Source: Flavobacteriales bacterium
GTDB taxonomy: Bacteria; Bacteroidota; Bacteroidia; Flavobacteriales_E; Vicingaceae
Length of the DNA stretch: 64,000 nt
NCBI GenBank assembly: GCA_020635815.1
Contig: JACJZB010000003.1
Span: 186,001-250,000 of the forward strand
Reading direction: 5' to 3'
The notes under the pieces are model-generated. The model made no database searches and had not been told where the DNA came from. It saw only the letters and a program-made list of their open reading frames with translations. Below, piece after piece: positions 32,863-41,075 of the stretch. Positions within the stretch are counted from its first letter, which is position 1, and every line of letters begins with the position of its first letter. The position numbers and the translations under genes were made by a program.

Positions 32863-34545
32863 TTACATTTTTGAGTTAATATAGTTTATAGTTTCTTGTT
32901 CAATTTGAATTGTTTTTTGGTAAATTTCTTCACCTCTTTTTAATAAATTTTCAGCAAAAGATCTGTCCTTTATATCTTTAGCATTTATTTTAACATTAAA
33001 ATATGCTCCTGTAACAGCAGCTTTAGCACATAAAACACCTACGCCTGCATCTGATAAAGAAGTTTGCATTCCATCTTTTAACATCGCTTGCATTACTTCC
33101 ATTGATTGGAAGGCGGTTTCCATCACTTTAAAAGGAACTTCAGTAGCATATTTTGTCGCATTTTCAATAGCTTCAGCTCTTAATTTTTGTTCTTCTTCAG
33201 AGCCTTTTGGCATTCTAAAACCATCAATAATTTTGTTAAAAGCATTAGTGTCTTCATCAACTAAAAACAGTAACTTATTTTTATAAGCTTGTCCTTTTAC
33301 TGCCCATTTAGAAAACTCTTCCCATCTATCGTCCCACCCGGCTTTATGACCTGATAAATTAGCAACCATAGTTCCTAAAGCAACACCCAATGAACCAACA
33401 TAAGCAGAAATTGAACCTCCACCAGGAGCCATAGATTCTCCTGCTGTTTCATCAGCAAAATCGGTTAAAGTTAAATCCACTAATTTTTTTGTTGATTTAT
33501 CTTCTAAAATGTACTCAATGATTTTTTCTTCTGGGTTAAAAGGTTTTAATTCATCTAACCCCAAGGATTTAACTGCAATTTTAATTTTTTCACTTTCAGA
33601 ACAACCTAAAGAACGTTCTTGTTTTACTAAAAAATAATCTGCTGCATCAAGCATTGCTTGAAGGGGAATTAATCCAATTAATTCAGAACCAGTTACTCTA
33701 AGCCCTCTTGCGGTAGCAGCCTTGCATGTTTCATCAAAAGCTACGTGCATAGAAGTAATACTGATGTTAGTGAGGTTATATGAGATTTGTGCAATACCGT
33801 ATTCATCAATAAACCAACCAATACCTTTTACCGCTTTTAATTTGCCAGGTATTCTAATCGGATTACCATTTTGATCTAAAACTGGTTTTCCGTTCTCCAT
33901 TTTATTTCTTCCAGCTTCTCTAATGTCAAATGCAATTGCATTAGCTCTACGAGTTGAAGTGGAGTTTAAATTGATGTTATAAGCAATTAAGAAATCACGA
34001 GCACTAACAGCTGTTGCTCCTGTTGTTTTAACTTTAGCATTAAATTCAGCAGGTCCAAAATCTGGTTTCCATTCAGGATTAGTTAACTTATCTTTTAGTC
34101 CTTCATATTCTCCTGAGCGGCAATTGGCTAAGTTTTTTCGTTTTGGTTCTTGAGCTGCATTTTCATAACAATATACTGGAATAGCTAATTCTTTACCAAT
34201 TCTTTTAGCTAGTTTATGAGCATATTTTACCGTTTCTTCCATAGTAATTCCTGATATAGGAACTAAGGGACAAACATCAGTAGCACCAAATCGAGGGTGT
34301 TCGCCTGAATGTTTGCTCATGTCTATCAACTCAGAAGCTTTTTTAATTAATCGAAAGGCTGCTTCAATTACATTTTCTGGTTCTCCAACAAATGTAATTA
34401 CAGTTCTGTTTGTTGCTTTTCCTGGGTCAACATCTAATAATTTTACACCCTCAACAGTTTCAACTACATCTGTAATTAATTTTATTTTAGCGGAATCTCT
34501 ACCTTCACTAATGTTTGGTACACATTCTATTAATTGTTTGTTCAT
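32863..34545 (-). CDS. ftcD: Bifunctional glutamate formimidoyltransferase / formimidoyl-THF cyclodeaminase
   Basis: Histidine degradation enzyme that moves the formimino group of formiminoglutamate to tetrahydrofolate and releases ammonia. The 560-residue protein has both parts: the transferase N-terminal and C-terminal subdomains (IECVPNISEGRD; HSGEHPRFGATDVCPLVPI; about 1-330) and a helical cyclodeaminase domain (about 355-560, DETAGESMAPGGGSISAYVG). No other hut genes are adjacent. A TAGTTTTG box lies upstream. Confidence 0.93.
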   Translation of the reverse strand: MNKQLIECVPNISEGRDSAKIKLITDVVETVEGVKLLDVDPGKATNRTVITFVGEPENVIEAAFRLIKKASELIDMSKHSGEHPRFGATDVCPLVPISGITMEETVKYAHKLAKRIGKELAIPVYCYENAAQEPKRKNLANCRSGEYEGLKDKLTNPEWKPDFGPAEFNAKVKTTGATAVSARDFLIAYNINLNSTSTRRANAIAFDIREAGRNKMENGKPVLDQNGNPIRIPGKLKAVKGIGWFIDEYGIAQISYNLTNISITSMHVAFDETCKAATARGLRVTGSELIGLIPLQAMLDAADYFLVKQERSLGCSESEKIKIAVKSLGLDELKPFNPEEKIIEYILEDKSTKKLVDLTLTDFADETAGESMAPGGGSISAYVGSLGVALGTMVANLSGHKAGWDDRWEEFSKWAVKGQAYKNKLLFLVDEDTNAFNKIIDGFRMPKGSEEEQKLRAEAIENATKYATEVPFKVMETAFQSMEVMQAMLKDGMQTSLSDAGVGVLCAKAAVTGAYFNVKINAKDIKDRSFAENLLKRGEEIYQKTIQIEQETINYINSKM

Positions 34546-34572
34546 TTTTCAAATTTGTTTTATGTATAGTAA

Positions 34573-34580
34573 CAAAACTA
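34573..34580 (-). promoter_or_regulatory. -7 promoter box (TAGTTTTG) of ftcD
   Basis: TAnnTTTG match on the minus strand 27 bases upstream of the ftcD ATG. Confidence 0.5.
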
Positions 34581-34662
34581 ATATTTGAAAATAGAATGTA
34601 AAATGAAGTTTCTTTATAGTTATTAACTTTTTGTATTTAGTATTGAATTCCTAGAACTGAAT

Positions 34663-36876
34663 TTACTTGATTGTTTTTTCTTGAAAAGCACTAACAAACA
34701 AAATATTTCCTAAATCTGGGTATTTGTTAAATATATTATCACTTTCAGTTTCAATGTTTCCTGAATCATAACCTACAATTGTTAAATCGGCATCAGAAGA
34801 TTTTTTATTGATAACCATATCAATTTTTTCTTCTTTTAATTGAGGAATTAATTGAATGTTGGTTGGTGAAATTGGTAATCTACCTGCACTTATTAATTCT
34901 AATAATTTAGATTCTGTTGCAGCTTTTTCATTTGGAGGATAAGTAGAGAAGATATTGATTACGCCTTTTTTCCATTCAGGATGGCCTAGCATGATGTAAC
35001 TCAATAATATCATTAGGTTAGCGTTTTGAAAATCTTTAGGTCTTATCCATATATGGATATTTTTTTTGTATCCAAAACCTTTTATTGTTGAGCGTAAAAT
35101 ACAAACATCAAATTCAGTAGCTCTTAAAAGTTGATAATTTTGAATGGCATCATTTAAACTTTCTTTATTGTCTGATGTGAATTCAAACAAAATCATATTA
35201 TTTCCTTTACCACTTACACCAGAAAGTTGAATTACTTGAGCTATTGCAGAGGTGTATGAAGGGCTTATAATGGTATCTAAATAAACTTTACTTTTTACGC
35301 CTTCATTAAAAGTAAGTAGGCGTTTCATTACTTTTTTAGATTCTTGATAAGTTTCTTTTGATAAAAAACCATCAATAAAATGAATGTAAGTTCCAAAACC
35401 ATATTTATGAGATAACCATCTCAATAAATCGTAGGCGGATTGTCTTTTAAAGGAATCTTTAGAAACACATATAATGAATGGTCGCCATTCAGGATCTTCG
35501 GCATCAGTATCTTTCTTTTGGATGAAAATTTGAAATTGTCGACTCAATTGAAACAACACACCTTTAAATAATTTTTGAATTCCTTTTTTGTCTTTGTTAA
35601 TGCTGCTCACCCAAATGTAAATTAGCACCATTATAATAGTAGATAGAAGAGCATAGGTGAAATCCATTTTAAACATTAACCAAAAGCTAAAAACAGCTCC
35701 TAATAATGATAAATACCATTTAGATTTAAAAGTTGGTCGGTATGATGGGTCGGCTGCAAACTGTTCTAAAAAAGAGATTAAACAAATGATACCATAGGTA
35801 ACCATAAAGAACATAGAGATAATACCTGCAACAGTATTGATATCACCTAGAGCTATAAAAATGAATCCGATAATGCAAGTTACTACTAATGCATTAAAAG
35901 GTTCGCCATCTTTAGCTCTACCTTTAGAAAACCAACCGTTTAAACTACCAGGAAAAATAGAATCTACTCCTAAAGCTTGTAGAGTACGAGGAGCAATCAT
36001 TATTGAACCCAAAGCAGACGATAGTGCAGCACATCCTAACCCAATAGGAATAATTGGTCCCCAAATGGCAATGTTACTCATGACCATCTGATCATTGCCT
36101 AAAGTATCTATATCAGCAGAAAGAAAAAGTTTTAAAGCAACCGCTACATAAACAATTATACCTACAATTGTAGCCCATATTGTTCCTGATGGGATAGATT
36201 TTTTAGGGTCTTTTAAATCTCCGGATAAACCTAGTCCTGCAGCTATTCCTGTAAAAGCAGGGAATATAATGGTAAATACCTTAAAGAAATCATCTGGATT
36301 TTTTACCGTTTTGTAAATATCCATACCATTAGGAGAAGTAGATTCTCCCATAAAAAACATAGCTAAAGATATTGCTAAAATAAAAACAACACCGTAAAGA
36401 GCTTTTACACCTATATTGGCTCCTTTAGATAACATTAATGTTGTTAATAGTCCCATAATCGTACAGCCTATAATTCGCTTGTCAATATAAAGACCTTGTT
36501 GGGTATATACCCACCACCTAAGGGGTTCTAAAGCTTCAACAAAAGCAATAACATAAAAAGCAATGCTAATTGCCTGAGATAGGAATAAAGCAATACCTAT
36601 TGCAGCTCCAATATTTAACCCAAAAGAACGTGAAATCATATAGTAAGCTCCACCTCCTTCAACTTTTTGATTGGTGGCAATTTCTGCAACTGCCATTGCC
36701 GTAGGAATAGTAACCAAGTGTCCAATAAAAATTATAGCTAAAGCACCAATTAAGCCAACATGACCTACAGCATATCCAAACCTTAAAAATAAAATAGCTC
36801 CTAAAATAGTGGAAATAGCTGTCATGAATACTGGTAAAGTACCCATTGTTCTGGTTGATTGGATGTTACTGCTCAT
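34663..36876 (-). CDS. APC-superfamily transporter, SLC12 cation-chloride cotransporter-like
   Basis: The 737-residue protein has about 12 membrane segments over residues 10-430, starting MGTLPVFMTAISTILGAILF with the APC-type unwound GAILF helix, and GGGAYYMISRSFG. A cytoplasmic C-terminal region of about 290 residues resembles the SLC12 C-terminal domain. SLC12-type members carry Na/K/Cl; amino acids are an alternative. It is alone on the minus strand upstream of the tRNA cluster. Confidence 0.8.
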   Translation of the reverse strand: MSSNIQSTRTMGTLPVFMTAISTILGAILFLRFGYAVGHVGLIGALAIIFIGHLVTIPTAMAVAEIATNQKVEGGGAYYMISRSFGLNIGAAIGIALFLSQAISIAFYVIAFVEALEPLRWWVYTQQGLYIDKRIIGCTIMGLLTTLMLSKGANIGVKALYGVVFILAISLAMFFMGESTSPNGMDIYKTVKNPDDFFKVFTIIFPAFTGIAAGLGLSGDLKDPKKSIPSGTIWATIVGIIVYVAVALKLFLSADIDTLGNDQMVMSNIAIWGPIIPIGLGCAALSSALGSIMIAPRTLQALGVDSIFPGSLNGWFSKGRAKDGEPFNALVVTCIIGFIFIALGDINTVAGIISMFFMVTYGIICLISFLEQFAADPSYRPTFKSKWYLSLLGAVFSFWLMFKMDFTYALLSTIIMVLIYIWVSSINKDKKGIQKLFKGVLFQLSRQFQIFIQKKDTDAEDPEWRPFIICVSKDSFKRQSAYDLLRWLSHKYGFGTYIHFIDGFLSKETYQESKKVMKRLLTFNEGVKSKVYLDTIISPSYTSAIAQVIQLSGVSGKGNNMILFEFTSDNKESLNDAIQNYQLLRATEFDVCILRSTIKGFGYKKNIHIWIRPKDFQNANLMILLSYIMLGHPEWKKGVINIFSTYPPNEKAATESKLLELISAGRLPISPTNIQLIPQLKEEKIDMVINKKSSDADLTIVGYDSGNIETESDNIFNKYPDLGNILFVSAFQEKTIK

Positions 36877-36955
36877 TGCAACAAATATAACTAAATGCAG
36901 AGTAAAATAAATTAAAAAAATCTATTAAATTATTTCATAATGTAAAAAGTATATA

Positions 36956-36963
36956 TATATTTG
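36956..36963 (+). promoter_or_regulatory. -7 promoter box (TATATTTG) of the tRNA-Pro/Arg unit
   Basis: Full TAnnTTTG match 21 bases before tRNA-Pro. Confidence 0.6.
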
Positions 36964-36984
36964 CAGCCGCTTAAAAACACCTAT

Positions 36985-37059
36985 CGGGGTGTAGCGTAGC
37001 CCGGTTATCGCGCCTCGTTTGGGACGAGGAGGTCGCAGGTTCGAATCCTGCCACCCCGA
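36985..37059 (+). tRNA. tRNA-Pro (anticodon TGG)
   Basis: The 75-base cloverleaf has acceptor arms CGGGGTG / CACCCCG, anticodon stem CCTCG-TTTGGGA-CGAGG reading TGG, and the T loop GGTTCGAATCC. CCA is not encoded. A small terminator-like hairpin follows at 37061. Confidence 0.95.
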
Positions 37060-37060
37060 C

Positions 37061-37086
37061 AAAACCAACGCAAGTTGGTTTTTTTA
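37061..37086 (+). terminator. Small hairpin with T run after tRNA-Pro
   Basis: AACCAAC / GTTGGTT with a 4-base loop followed by seven T. It lies between tRNA-Pro and tRNA-Arg and may be a processing or partial termination site. Confidence 0.6.
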
Positions 37087-37095
37087 ATTAGAAAT

Positions 37096-37169
37096 GGGCG
37101 CGTAGCTCAGCTGGATAGAGCACCTCCCTTCTAAGGAGGCGGTCGAAGGTTCGAATCCTTCCGCGCTCA
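37096..37169 (+). tRNA. tRNA-Arg (anticodon TCT)
   Basis: The 74-base cloverleaf has acceptor GGGCGCG / CGCGCTC (one G-T pair), anticodon stem CCTCC-CTTCTAA-GGAGG reading TCT, and the T loop GGTTCGAATCC. Confidence 0.95.
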
Positions 37170-37170
37170 C

Positions 37171-37202
37171 AAAAGCTCAACTCAAAAGGTTGAGCTTTTT
37201 TA
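37171..37202 (+). terminator. Intrinsic terminator after tRNA-Arg
   Basis: AAAAGCTCAAC / GTTGAGCTTTT with a 7-base loop and T run. Confidence 0.8.
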
Positions 37203-37330
37203 TTTTACTCTTTATACTTCGGATTGTTTTGCTAAGACCTGATTTTTAGTGAGTTAAAAAGCAATAAAAAAAATGATTGATTTTATTGATGAAAAAAATA
37301 AAAAATGTTTTGTAGAAATAAAAAAATAGC

Positions 37331-37338
37331 TACTTTTG
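37331..37338 (+). promoter_or_regulatory. -7 promoter box (TACTTTTG) of the tRNA-Gly/Leu unit
   Basis: TAnnTTTG match with a TTTTG at 37308-37312, about 21 bases upstream (start to start from TTG), as a -33 element. Confidence 0.6.
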
Positions 37339-37383
37339 TCGTCCCCTTACAAGGGATTGTTCATTAAAATAAACGCAAATTAA

Positions 37384-37456
37384 GCGAGAGTAGCTCAGCT
37401 GGTAGAGCGCGACCTTGCCAAGGTCGAGGTCGCGGGTTCGAACCCCGTCTCCCGCT
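37384..37456 (+). tRNA. tRNA-Gly (anticodon GCC)
   Basis: The 73-base cloverleaf has anticodon stem CGACC-TTGCCAA-GGTCG reading GCC and T arm CGGGTTCGAACCCCG. The acceptor stem GCGAGAG / CTCCCGC carries one A-C mismatch at the fourth pair. Confidence 0.93.
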
Positions 37457-37494
37457 CTCAATAAAATATACCAATTATCAATAGCAATATTGAT

Positions 37495-37578
37495 GCTCGA
37501 GTGGTGGAATTGGTAGACACGCAAGACTTAAAATCTTGTGTCCATTAGGACGTATGGGTTCAAGTCCCATCTCGAGTA
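37495..37578 (+). tRNA. tRNA-Leu (anticodon TAA)
   Basis: The 84-base class II tRNA has a long variable arm (TGTCCATTAGGACG), anticodon stem CAAGA-CTTAAAA-TCTTG reading TAA, and acceptor GCTCGAG / CTCGAGT. It marks the left border of the accessory island. Confidence 0.95.
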
Positions 37579-37583
37579 CTTTT

Positions 37584-37619
37584 AGAACTCGTAATCGATT
37601 GATTACGAGTTCTTTGTTT
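37584..37619 (+). terminator. Intrinsic terminator after tRNA-Leu
   Basis: Perfect 13-bp arms AGAACTCGTAATC / GATTACGAGTTCT with a GATT loop, followed by a T-rich run. Confidence 0.85.
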
Positions 37620-37715
37620 TTATATGGGTGTAGTGTTGGGTGCAGTACTTTTAACTACATACTATATATTTTAAAATACTTGTGAATGGGCTTCCACCTA
37701 TCACATTTAAAGTTT

Positions 37716-37747
37716 AACCCCGAATGTCTTTGATGTTCGGGATTTTT
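37716..37747 (+). terminator. Terminator-like hairpin without an upstream gene
   Basis: CCCGAA / TTCGGG arms separated by 11 bases and followed by ATTTTT. It may terminate a small transcript or be left from a lost gene. Confidence 0.5.
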
Positions 37748-37924
37748 CATTGAAGGAATATTGAGTTGTTAATAAGCTAATTACCTATATACTAGATAAT
37801 ATATAGCATGTTGTTGCTCGTTTTAAAAACCTAAGCCTGTTTTTTTACATAACATTATTAACCAAATTGAAGTTTAAACGTATAATTATTAGTTAGTTAC
37901 TCCGATTTTTATAAAAATAATACC

Positions 37925-37932
37925 TAACTTTG
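37925..37932 (+). promoter_or_regulatory. -7 promoter box (TAACTTTG) before the DUF6922 gene
   Basis: Full TAnnTTTG match with only 6 bases to the ATG at 37939, predicting a leaderless transcript. Confidence 0.55.
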
Positions 37933-37938
37933 AGTATA

Positions 37939-38280
37939 ATGTTACAACAGAAATCCATATTAATTGACAAAGGAATGATGCTTTCTAGCTTCTTTCCGAA
38001 TTCTATATTTTGGGATTGTGATATTAGTAATTTCAATTTAGATAATTGGGAAGATAGAAGTTTTATAATTCAAAGAGTTTTAAAAATGTCTTACTTACAA
38101 GACGATTTATTAGTTAAGTTAGAAAGTATTTTTCCGATTGAAGAAATTAAGTATTATGCTGAAGGAAGTGCCGAAATTGTGGGTAATGAAAGAATAGATA
38201 TGCTTTGTAAACGCTACAATATGCAGCCATCTCAATTCCCAAATTATTTTCAAAATTTAGTAGATTTTATGTATGCCTAA
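37939..38280 (+). CDS. DUF6922-like antitoxin partner of AbiEii
   Basis: The 113-residue protein, starting at the ATG at 37939 (MLQQKSILIDKGMMLSSFFP), has the FFPNSIFWDCDISNFNLDNW and RSFIIQRVLKMSYLQD segments typical of the DUF6922 proteins that precede AbiEii-type nucleotidyltransferases in Bacteroidota. It overlaps the toxin gene by 8 bases. The role as antitoxin is inferred from this gene order. Confidence 0.75.
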   Translation: MLQQKSILIDKGMMLSSFFPNSIFWDCDISNFNLDNWEDRSFIIQRVLKMSYLQDDLLVKLESIFPIEEIKYYAEGSAEIVGNERIDMLCKRYNMQPSQFPNYFQNLVDFMYA

Positions 38281-39073
38281 TTTACCAGAGAAGGGTGTAT
38301 CTGAAGAACTTTTCTCAACTATTCAAAGCTTATTTCAAGAAGATATATTTAAAGACTTTAGGTTGGGGGGAGGCACATCTTTAGCTATAAAGTACAATCA
38401 TCGATTATCAGTTGATATAGATTTATTTACTCCAAGACTTTTAGGTTATAATGAATTAAAAGAAATTGTAAATTTTCTTAATAACAAGTTTGATGATATT
38501 TCCATTTTTGAAAACAACTTTGGAAATGCAGACACTCCGAAATCAGAAGTTGCATTTATTCAGGCTATTATACCATCCTTAAATACTAAAATTGAATTAC
38601 TCCAAAATATTCCATTTTTAAAAAAAGCTGAAGTGTATAAAGGTATTCCTTTAGTGCATGATGATGATATTGGATCTATGAAATTACTTGCAGCAGCAGA
38701 TCGTGGTACAAGAAAAGATTTTGTGGATTTAGTATTGCTTACAAATGAAAATTCATTTAAACATTATTTTGAATTCTTACTTCAGAGAGCTGAAAAATAT
38801 AAAGGACATAAGAACTTGTTTGATCAGTTGGGGAACAAACCTTCAATCCTCACAAAGAATCTTACTCCATTGGCTAATTTTAATAAGGCTGCAGACGAAA
38901 AGGTAGATAATAATAAATTACTCTTTACTGAAAACTCATCCGTAAATATTGGTTGGTTTGAAATAAAAACCAAGTGGGAAAAAAGAGTACAAGAATTTGC
39001 TGTTGAAAATAATATCCCATTTGAAAAAACCCAATCACAAAGAGTCTACAAAAGAAAGGGTTTCTCTATGTAA
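38273..39073 (+). CDS. AbiEii/AbiGii-type nucleotidyltransferase toxin
   Basis: The 266-residue protein has the nucleotidyltransferase motif GGGTSLAIKYNHRLSVDIDL (G-S/T then DxD, residues about 32-51) and the distal IGSMKLLAAADRGTRKDFVD that carries the conserved Lys and Asp of the family. AbiEii-type toxins modify tRNA or nucleotides to stop growth; the exact target here is unknown. It is the second gene of the two-gene unit. Confidence 0.88.
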   Translation: MPNLPEKGVSEELFSTIQSLFQEDIFKDFRLGGGTSLAIKYNHRLSVDIDLFTPRLLGYNELKEIVNFLNNKFDDISIFENNFGNADTPKSEVAFIQAIIPSLNTKIELLQNIPFLKKAEVYKGIPLVHDDDIGSMKLLAAADRGTRKDFVDLVLLTNENSFKHYFEFLLQRAEKYKGHKNLFDQLGNKPSILTKNLTPLANFNKAADEKVDNNKLLFTENSSVNIGWFEIKTKWEKRVQEFAVENNIPFEKTQSQRVYKRKGFSM

Positions 39074-39183
39074 TTAGACATATCTTTAATGGATAAAATT
39101 CAACATGTTTCTGATTTACATATAGAGTTTATAAACAATAATTGAAGTATAGATAACTGAAAGGCTATCTCCTCTGTATTTAA

Positions 39184-39600
39184 TTATTTTGTTTTTATAT
39201 ATTCTCTCTCAAATGTGATTTTTTGTAAATATATATTTGTGTTAATCAAATTGCTTTTTGAGTTGTTCGCTAAACCTCCTTCATAAGGAAGAATGTTAGA
39301 GGTATTGACTTCCCATCCATATCTTGCCATATAATTTATGATTTCAATGGAGTTTACGAAATTTACAATACTATCTTTAACTAAATTATTTTTAATTAAA
39401 TAAGATTTCCCATCAGGCATAATTAATAAAGGAGATTTAGATGCTCCTTTTTCATCATAATATACAATATCTCCTTGAAAAAATATTTTCAAATAAATTG
39501 CAGCATATTCTTTTATTTGTGGGTGGGTATTCTCTTGCCCTTTTGATGCAAGTGTAAATACTGCAACAAATATTAATAATATTAAAGTTCCTTTTTTCAT
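39184..39600 (-). CDS. Small exported protein of unknown function
   Basis: The 138-residue protein has a signal peptide (MKKGTLILLIFVAVFTLASK) and a beta-rich mature part (SPLLIMPDGKSYLIKNNLVK; EIINYMARYGWEVNTSN). The family is not recognised. It starts 4 bases after the lipoprotein gene at 39605 ends and is likely co-transcribed. Confidence 0.55.
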   Translation of the reverse strand: MKKGTLILLIFVAVFTLASKGQENTHPQIKEYAAIYLKIFFQGDIVYYDEKGASKSPLLIMPDGKSYLIKNNLVKDSIVNFVNSIEIINYMARYGWEVNTSNILPYEGGLANNSKSNLINTNIYLQKITFEREYIKTK

Positions 39601-39604
39601 AATT

Positions 39605-39940
39605 CTATTTATCTAATTCTTTATACATTTCTTCAACTATTCTTTTCATTTCAGCTTCTTTTTCTTTCTTCTTCTCTTCTATTCTCGCTTTTTCCTCTTT
39701 ATCATATTTCTTAGCTTCCTCTAACAACTCGCTATAAGTCATTTCAGAGACAGGTTCTGCACTAACAGATTTAATAAAGTAAAAAGCCTCTAGCATATCG
39801 GATTCTTCTTTAGATAAACTTTTACGAATTTCTTTAAAATCCTTATCAAGATTATCGGTAGAAACCTTTCTGTCAATAGGTTCTGAAGAACAAGAAGTTA
39901 AACATATTGTTATTATTAAAATTTGTAATACCCTTTTCAT
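39605..39940 (-). CDS. Small lipoprotein with a charged helical tail
   Basis: The 111-residue lipoprotein has lipobox LTSC (MKRVLQILIITICLTSC) and a short domain LDKDFKEIRKSLSKEESDML, somewhat like DUF6694-type lipoproteins. It ends in a highly charged helix (DKEEKARIEEKKKEKEAEMK) that may be a coiled coil. Divergent from the XRE gene at 40033 across a perfect palindrome. Confidence 0.55.
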   Translation of the reverse strand: MKRVLQILIITICLTSCSSEPIDRKVSTDNLDKDFKEIRKSLSKEESDMLEAFYFIKSVSAEPVSEMTYSELLEEAKKYDKEEKARIEEKKKEKEAEMKRIVEEMYKELDK

Positions 39941-39983
39941 TATTTCTATATTATTTTAACAAAAATATGAAATTGAAATTACC

Positions 39984-39997
39984 GAACATATATGTTC
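39984..39997. promoter_or_regulatory. Palindromic operator candidate GAACATATATGTTC
   Basis: A 14-bp perfect palindrome lies in the 92-base gap between the divergent lipoprotein and XRE genes. It is a probable binding site for the XRE protein. Confidence 0.5.
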
Positions 39998-40032
39998 TAT
40001 ATTATTTTTTCAATTAGGTTGATTTTTAGGGT

Positions 40033-40248
40033 ATGGATGATAAATTATACCTTGAAAAATTGGGTGAACGAATATCAAAACTTCGATTAGATTGTTCTAT
40101 GCGTCAGATTGATTTAGCTGATAAGATAGGTATAGAGGATTCTGCCTTAAGGAGAATTGAAAAAGGAAGAGTTAACAGTTCTATAAATATGCTCCGAAAA
40201 ATTGCTAAAGGACTAGATATTTCTTTATTGGAGTTATTAGATTTTTAA
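40033..40248 (+). CDS. XRE-family regulator, controller-protein-like
   Basis: The 71-residue protein is a minimal HTH domain (LRLDCSMRQIDLADKIGIED then SALRRIEKGRVNSS) of the size of restriction-modification controller proteins. No restriction genes are adjacent; the nearest are the divergent lipoprotein pair and the convergent AbiV-like gene, whose end it overlaps by 12 bases. Confidence 0.82.
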   Translation: MDDKLYLEKLGERISKLRLDCSMRQIDLADKIGIEDSALRRIEKGRVNSSINMLRKIAKGLDISLLELLDF

Positions 40249-41043
40249 GCTGTCTGATAATTTTTCATTAATATCTTTTTTAAAATCTACACAAAACTGC
40301 CGAAGACTTTCTATTTGTTTTGAATCAAGACTTTTATATTTTGAAATAATAAAACCTAGTTTTTCATAAACATTTTCCGACTTCAATTGATCTTGAATCG
40401 ATTTAGATTTATTAATAGGATAATTATTCTGAAAAATTAATGTATTATTGAGCTCACTTACAAATGCCCTTATTTTCTCAACCCTATATAAAACTTCATC
40501 ATAGTCTTTAACACTTAATTTTAAAGGAGATTTTATTTCCCCACTATAATCAACATAGATTCCTTCTAATCTTAAATATTCGGCATTAAAAAACCAAGTT
40601 ATTTCATTTGATATTTGATCAATTTTATAATGAATATATTTTTTAAATATTGGATAATACCTTTCTTTATTATTAGGAAAATTTAATATGATAGTTGGTT
40701 TTGATTTAACCTTTAATAATAGAGACTTAAAATCGTCAATAAATAGAACTAATAAAAATAGAACGAAAGCTAAAGGGTATCTTAAAGAATGATTGTTAAA
40801 TAATTTCTTTGCACCTTTCACACTTCTAAATTGATAGCCATTAGCATCAAAAATAAGTATTGATGCTTTCATTAGTTCTTCAATTGAGTTTATTAATAAT
40901 GAAATTCCTCTTCCATATGATTTATTTTTAGCGAGAATTTCAGCATCATTTATTAATTCATCTGCATTTTGCAAAATTTCTTCTGAAACTAACAAACAAT
41001 CGGGTTTAGTGAGGTTAATAAAATTAATATTCTCATTACTCAT
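40237..41043 (-). CDS. AbiV-like HEPN abortive-infection protein
   Basis: The 268-residue helical protein contains an AbiV/HEPN-type segment (ILQNADELINDAEILAKNKS, then YGRGISLLINSIEELMKA and NHSLR), the IEELxKA helix being the family hallmark. AbiV in lactococci blocks phage translation; HEPN proteins are often RNases, but a canonical RxxxxH is not clear here. A hydrophobic stretch (PLAFVLFLLVLFIDDF) is unusual. It starts 32 bases after the CoiA-like gene and is probably in its operon. Confidence 0.6.
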   Translation of the reverse strand: MSNENINFINLTKPDCLLVSEEILQNADELINDAEILAKNKSYGRGISLLINSIEELMKASILIFDANGYQFRSVKGAKKLFNNHSLRYPLAFVLFLLVLFIDDFKSLLLKVKSKPTIILNFPNNKERYYPIFKKYIHYKIDQISNEITWFFNAEYLRLEGIYVDYSGEIKSPLKLSVKDYDEVLYRVEKIRAFVSELNNTLIFQNNYPINKSKSIQDQLKSENVYEKLGFIISKYKSLDSKQIESLRQFCVDFKKDINEKLSDSLKI

Positions 41044-41075
41044 ATTTAATATCTAATTAAAGGTTTTTTGCTTCT

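Larger units (their letters stand above)
37579..37938. other. Gene-free region at the left edge of the island
   Basis: About 360 bases with no credible gene. They hold the tRNA-Leu terminator, a second terminator-like hairpin (CCCCGAA / TTCGGG, about 37716-37747) and the promoter of the DUF6922 gene. No integrase remnant could be recognised. Confidence 0.7.

Noticed and set aside
37330..37524. A 64-codon minus-strand ORF
   Set aside because: It lies antisense over tRNA-Gly and the start of tRNA-Leu.
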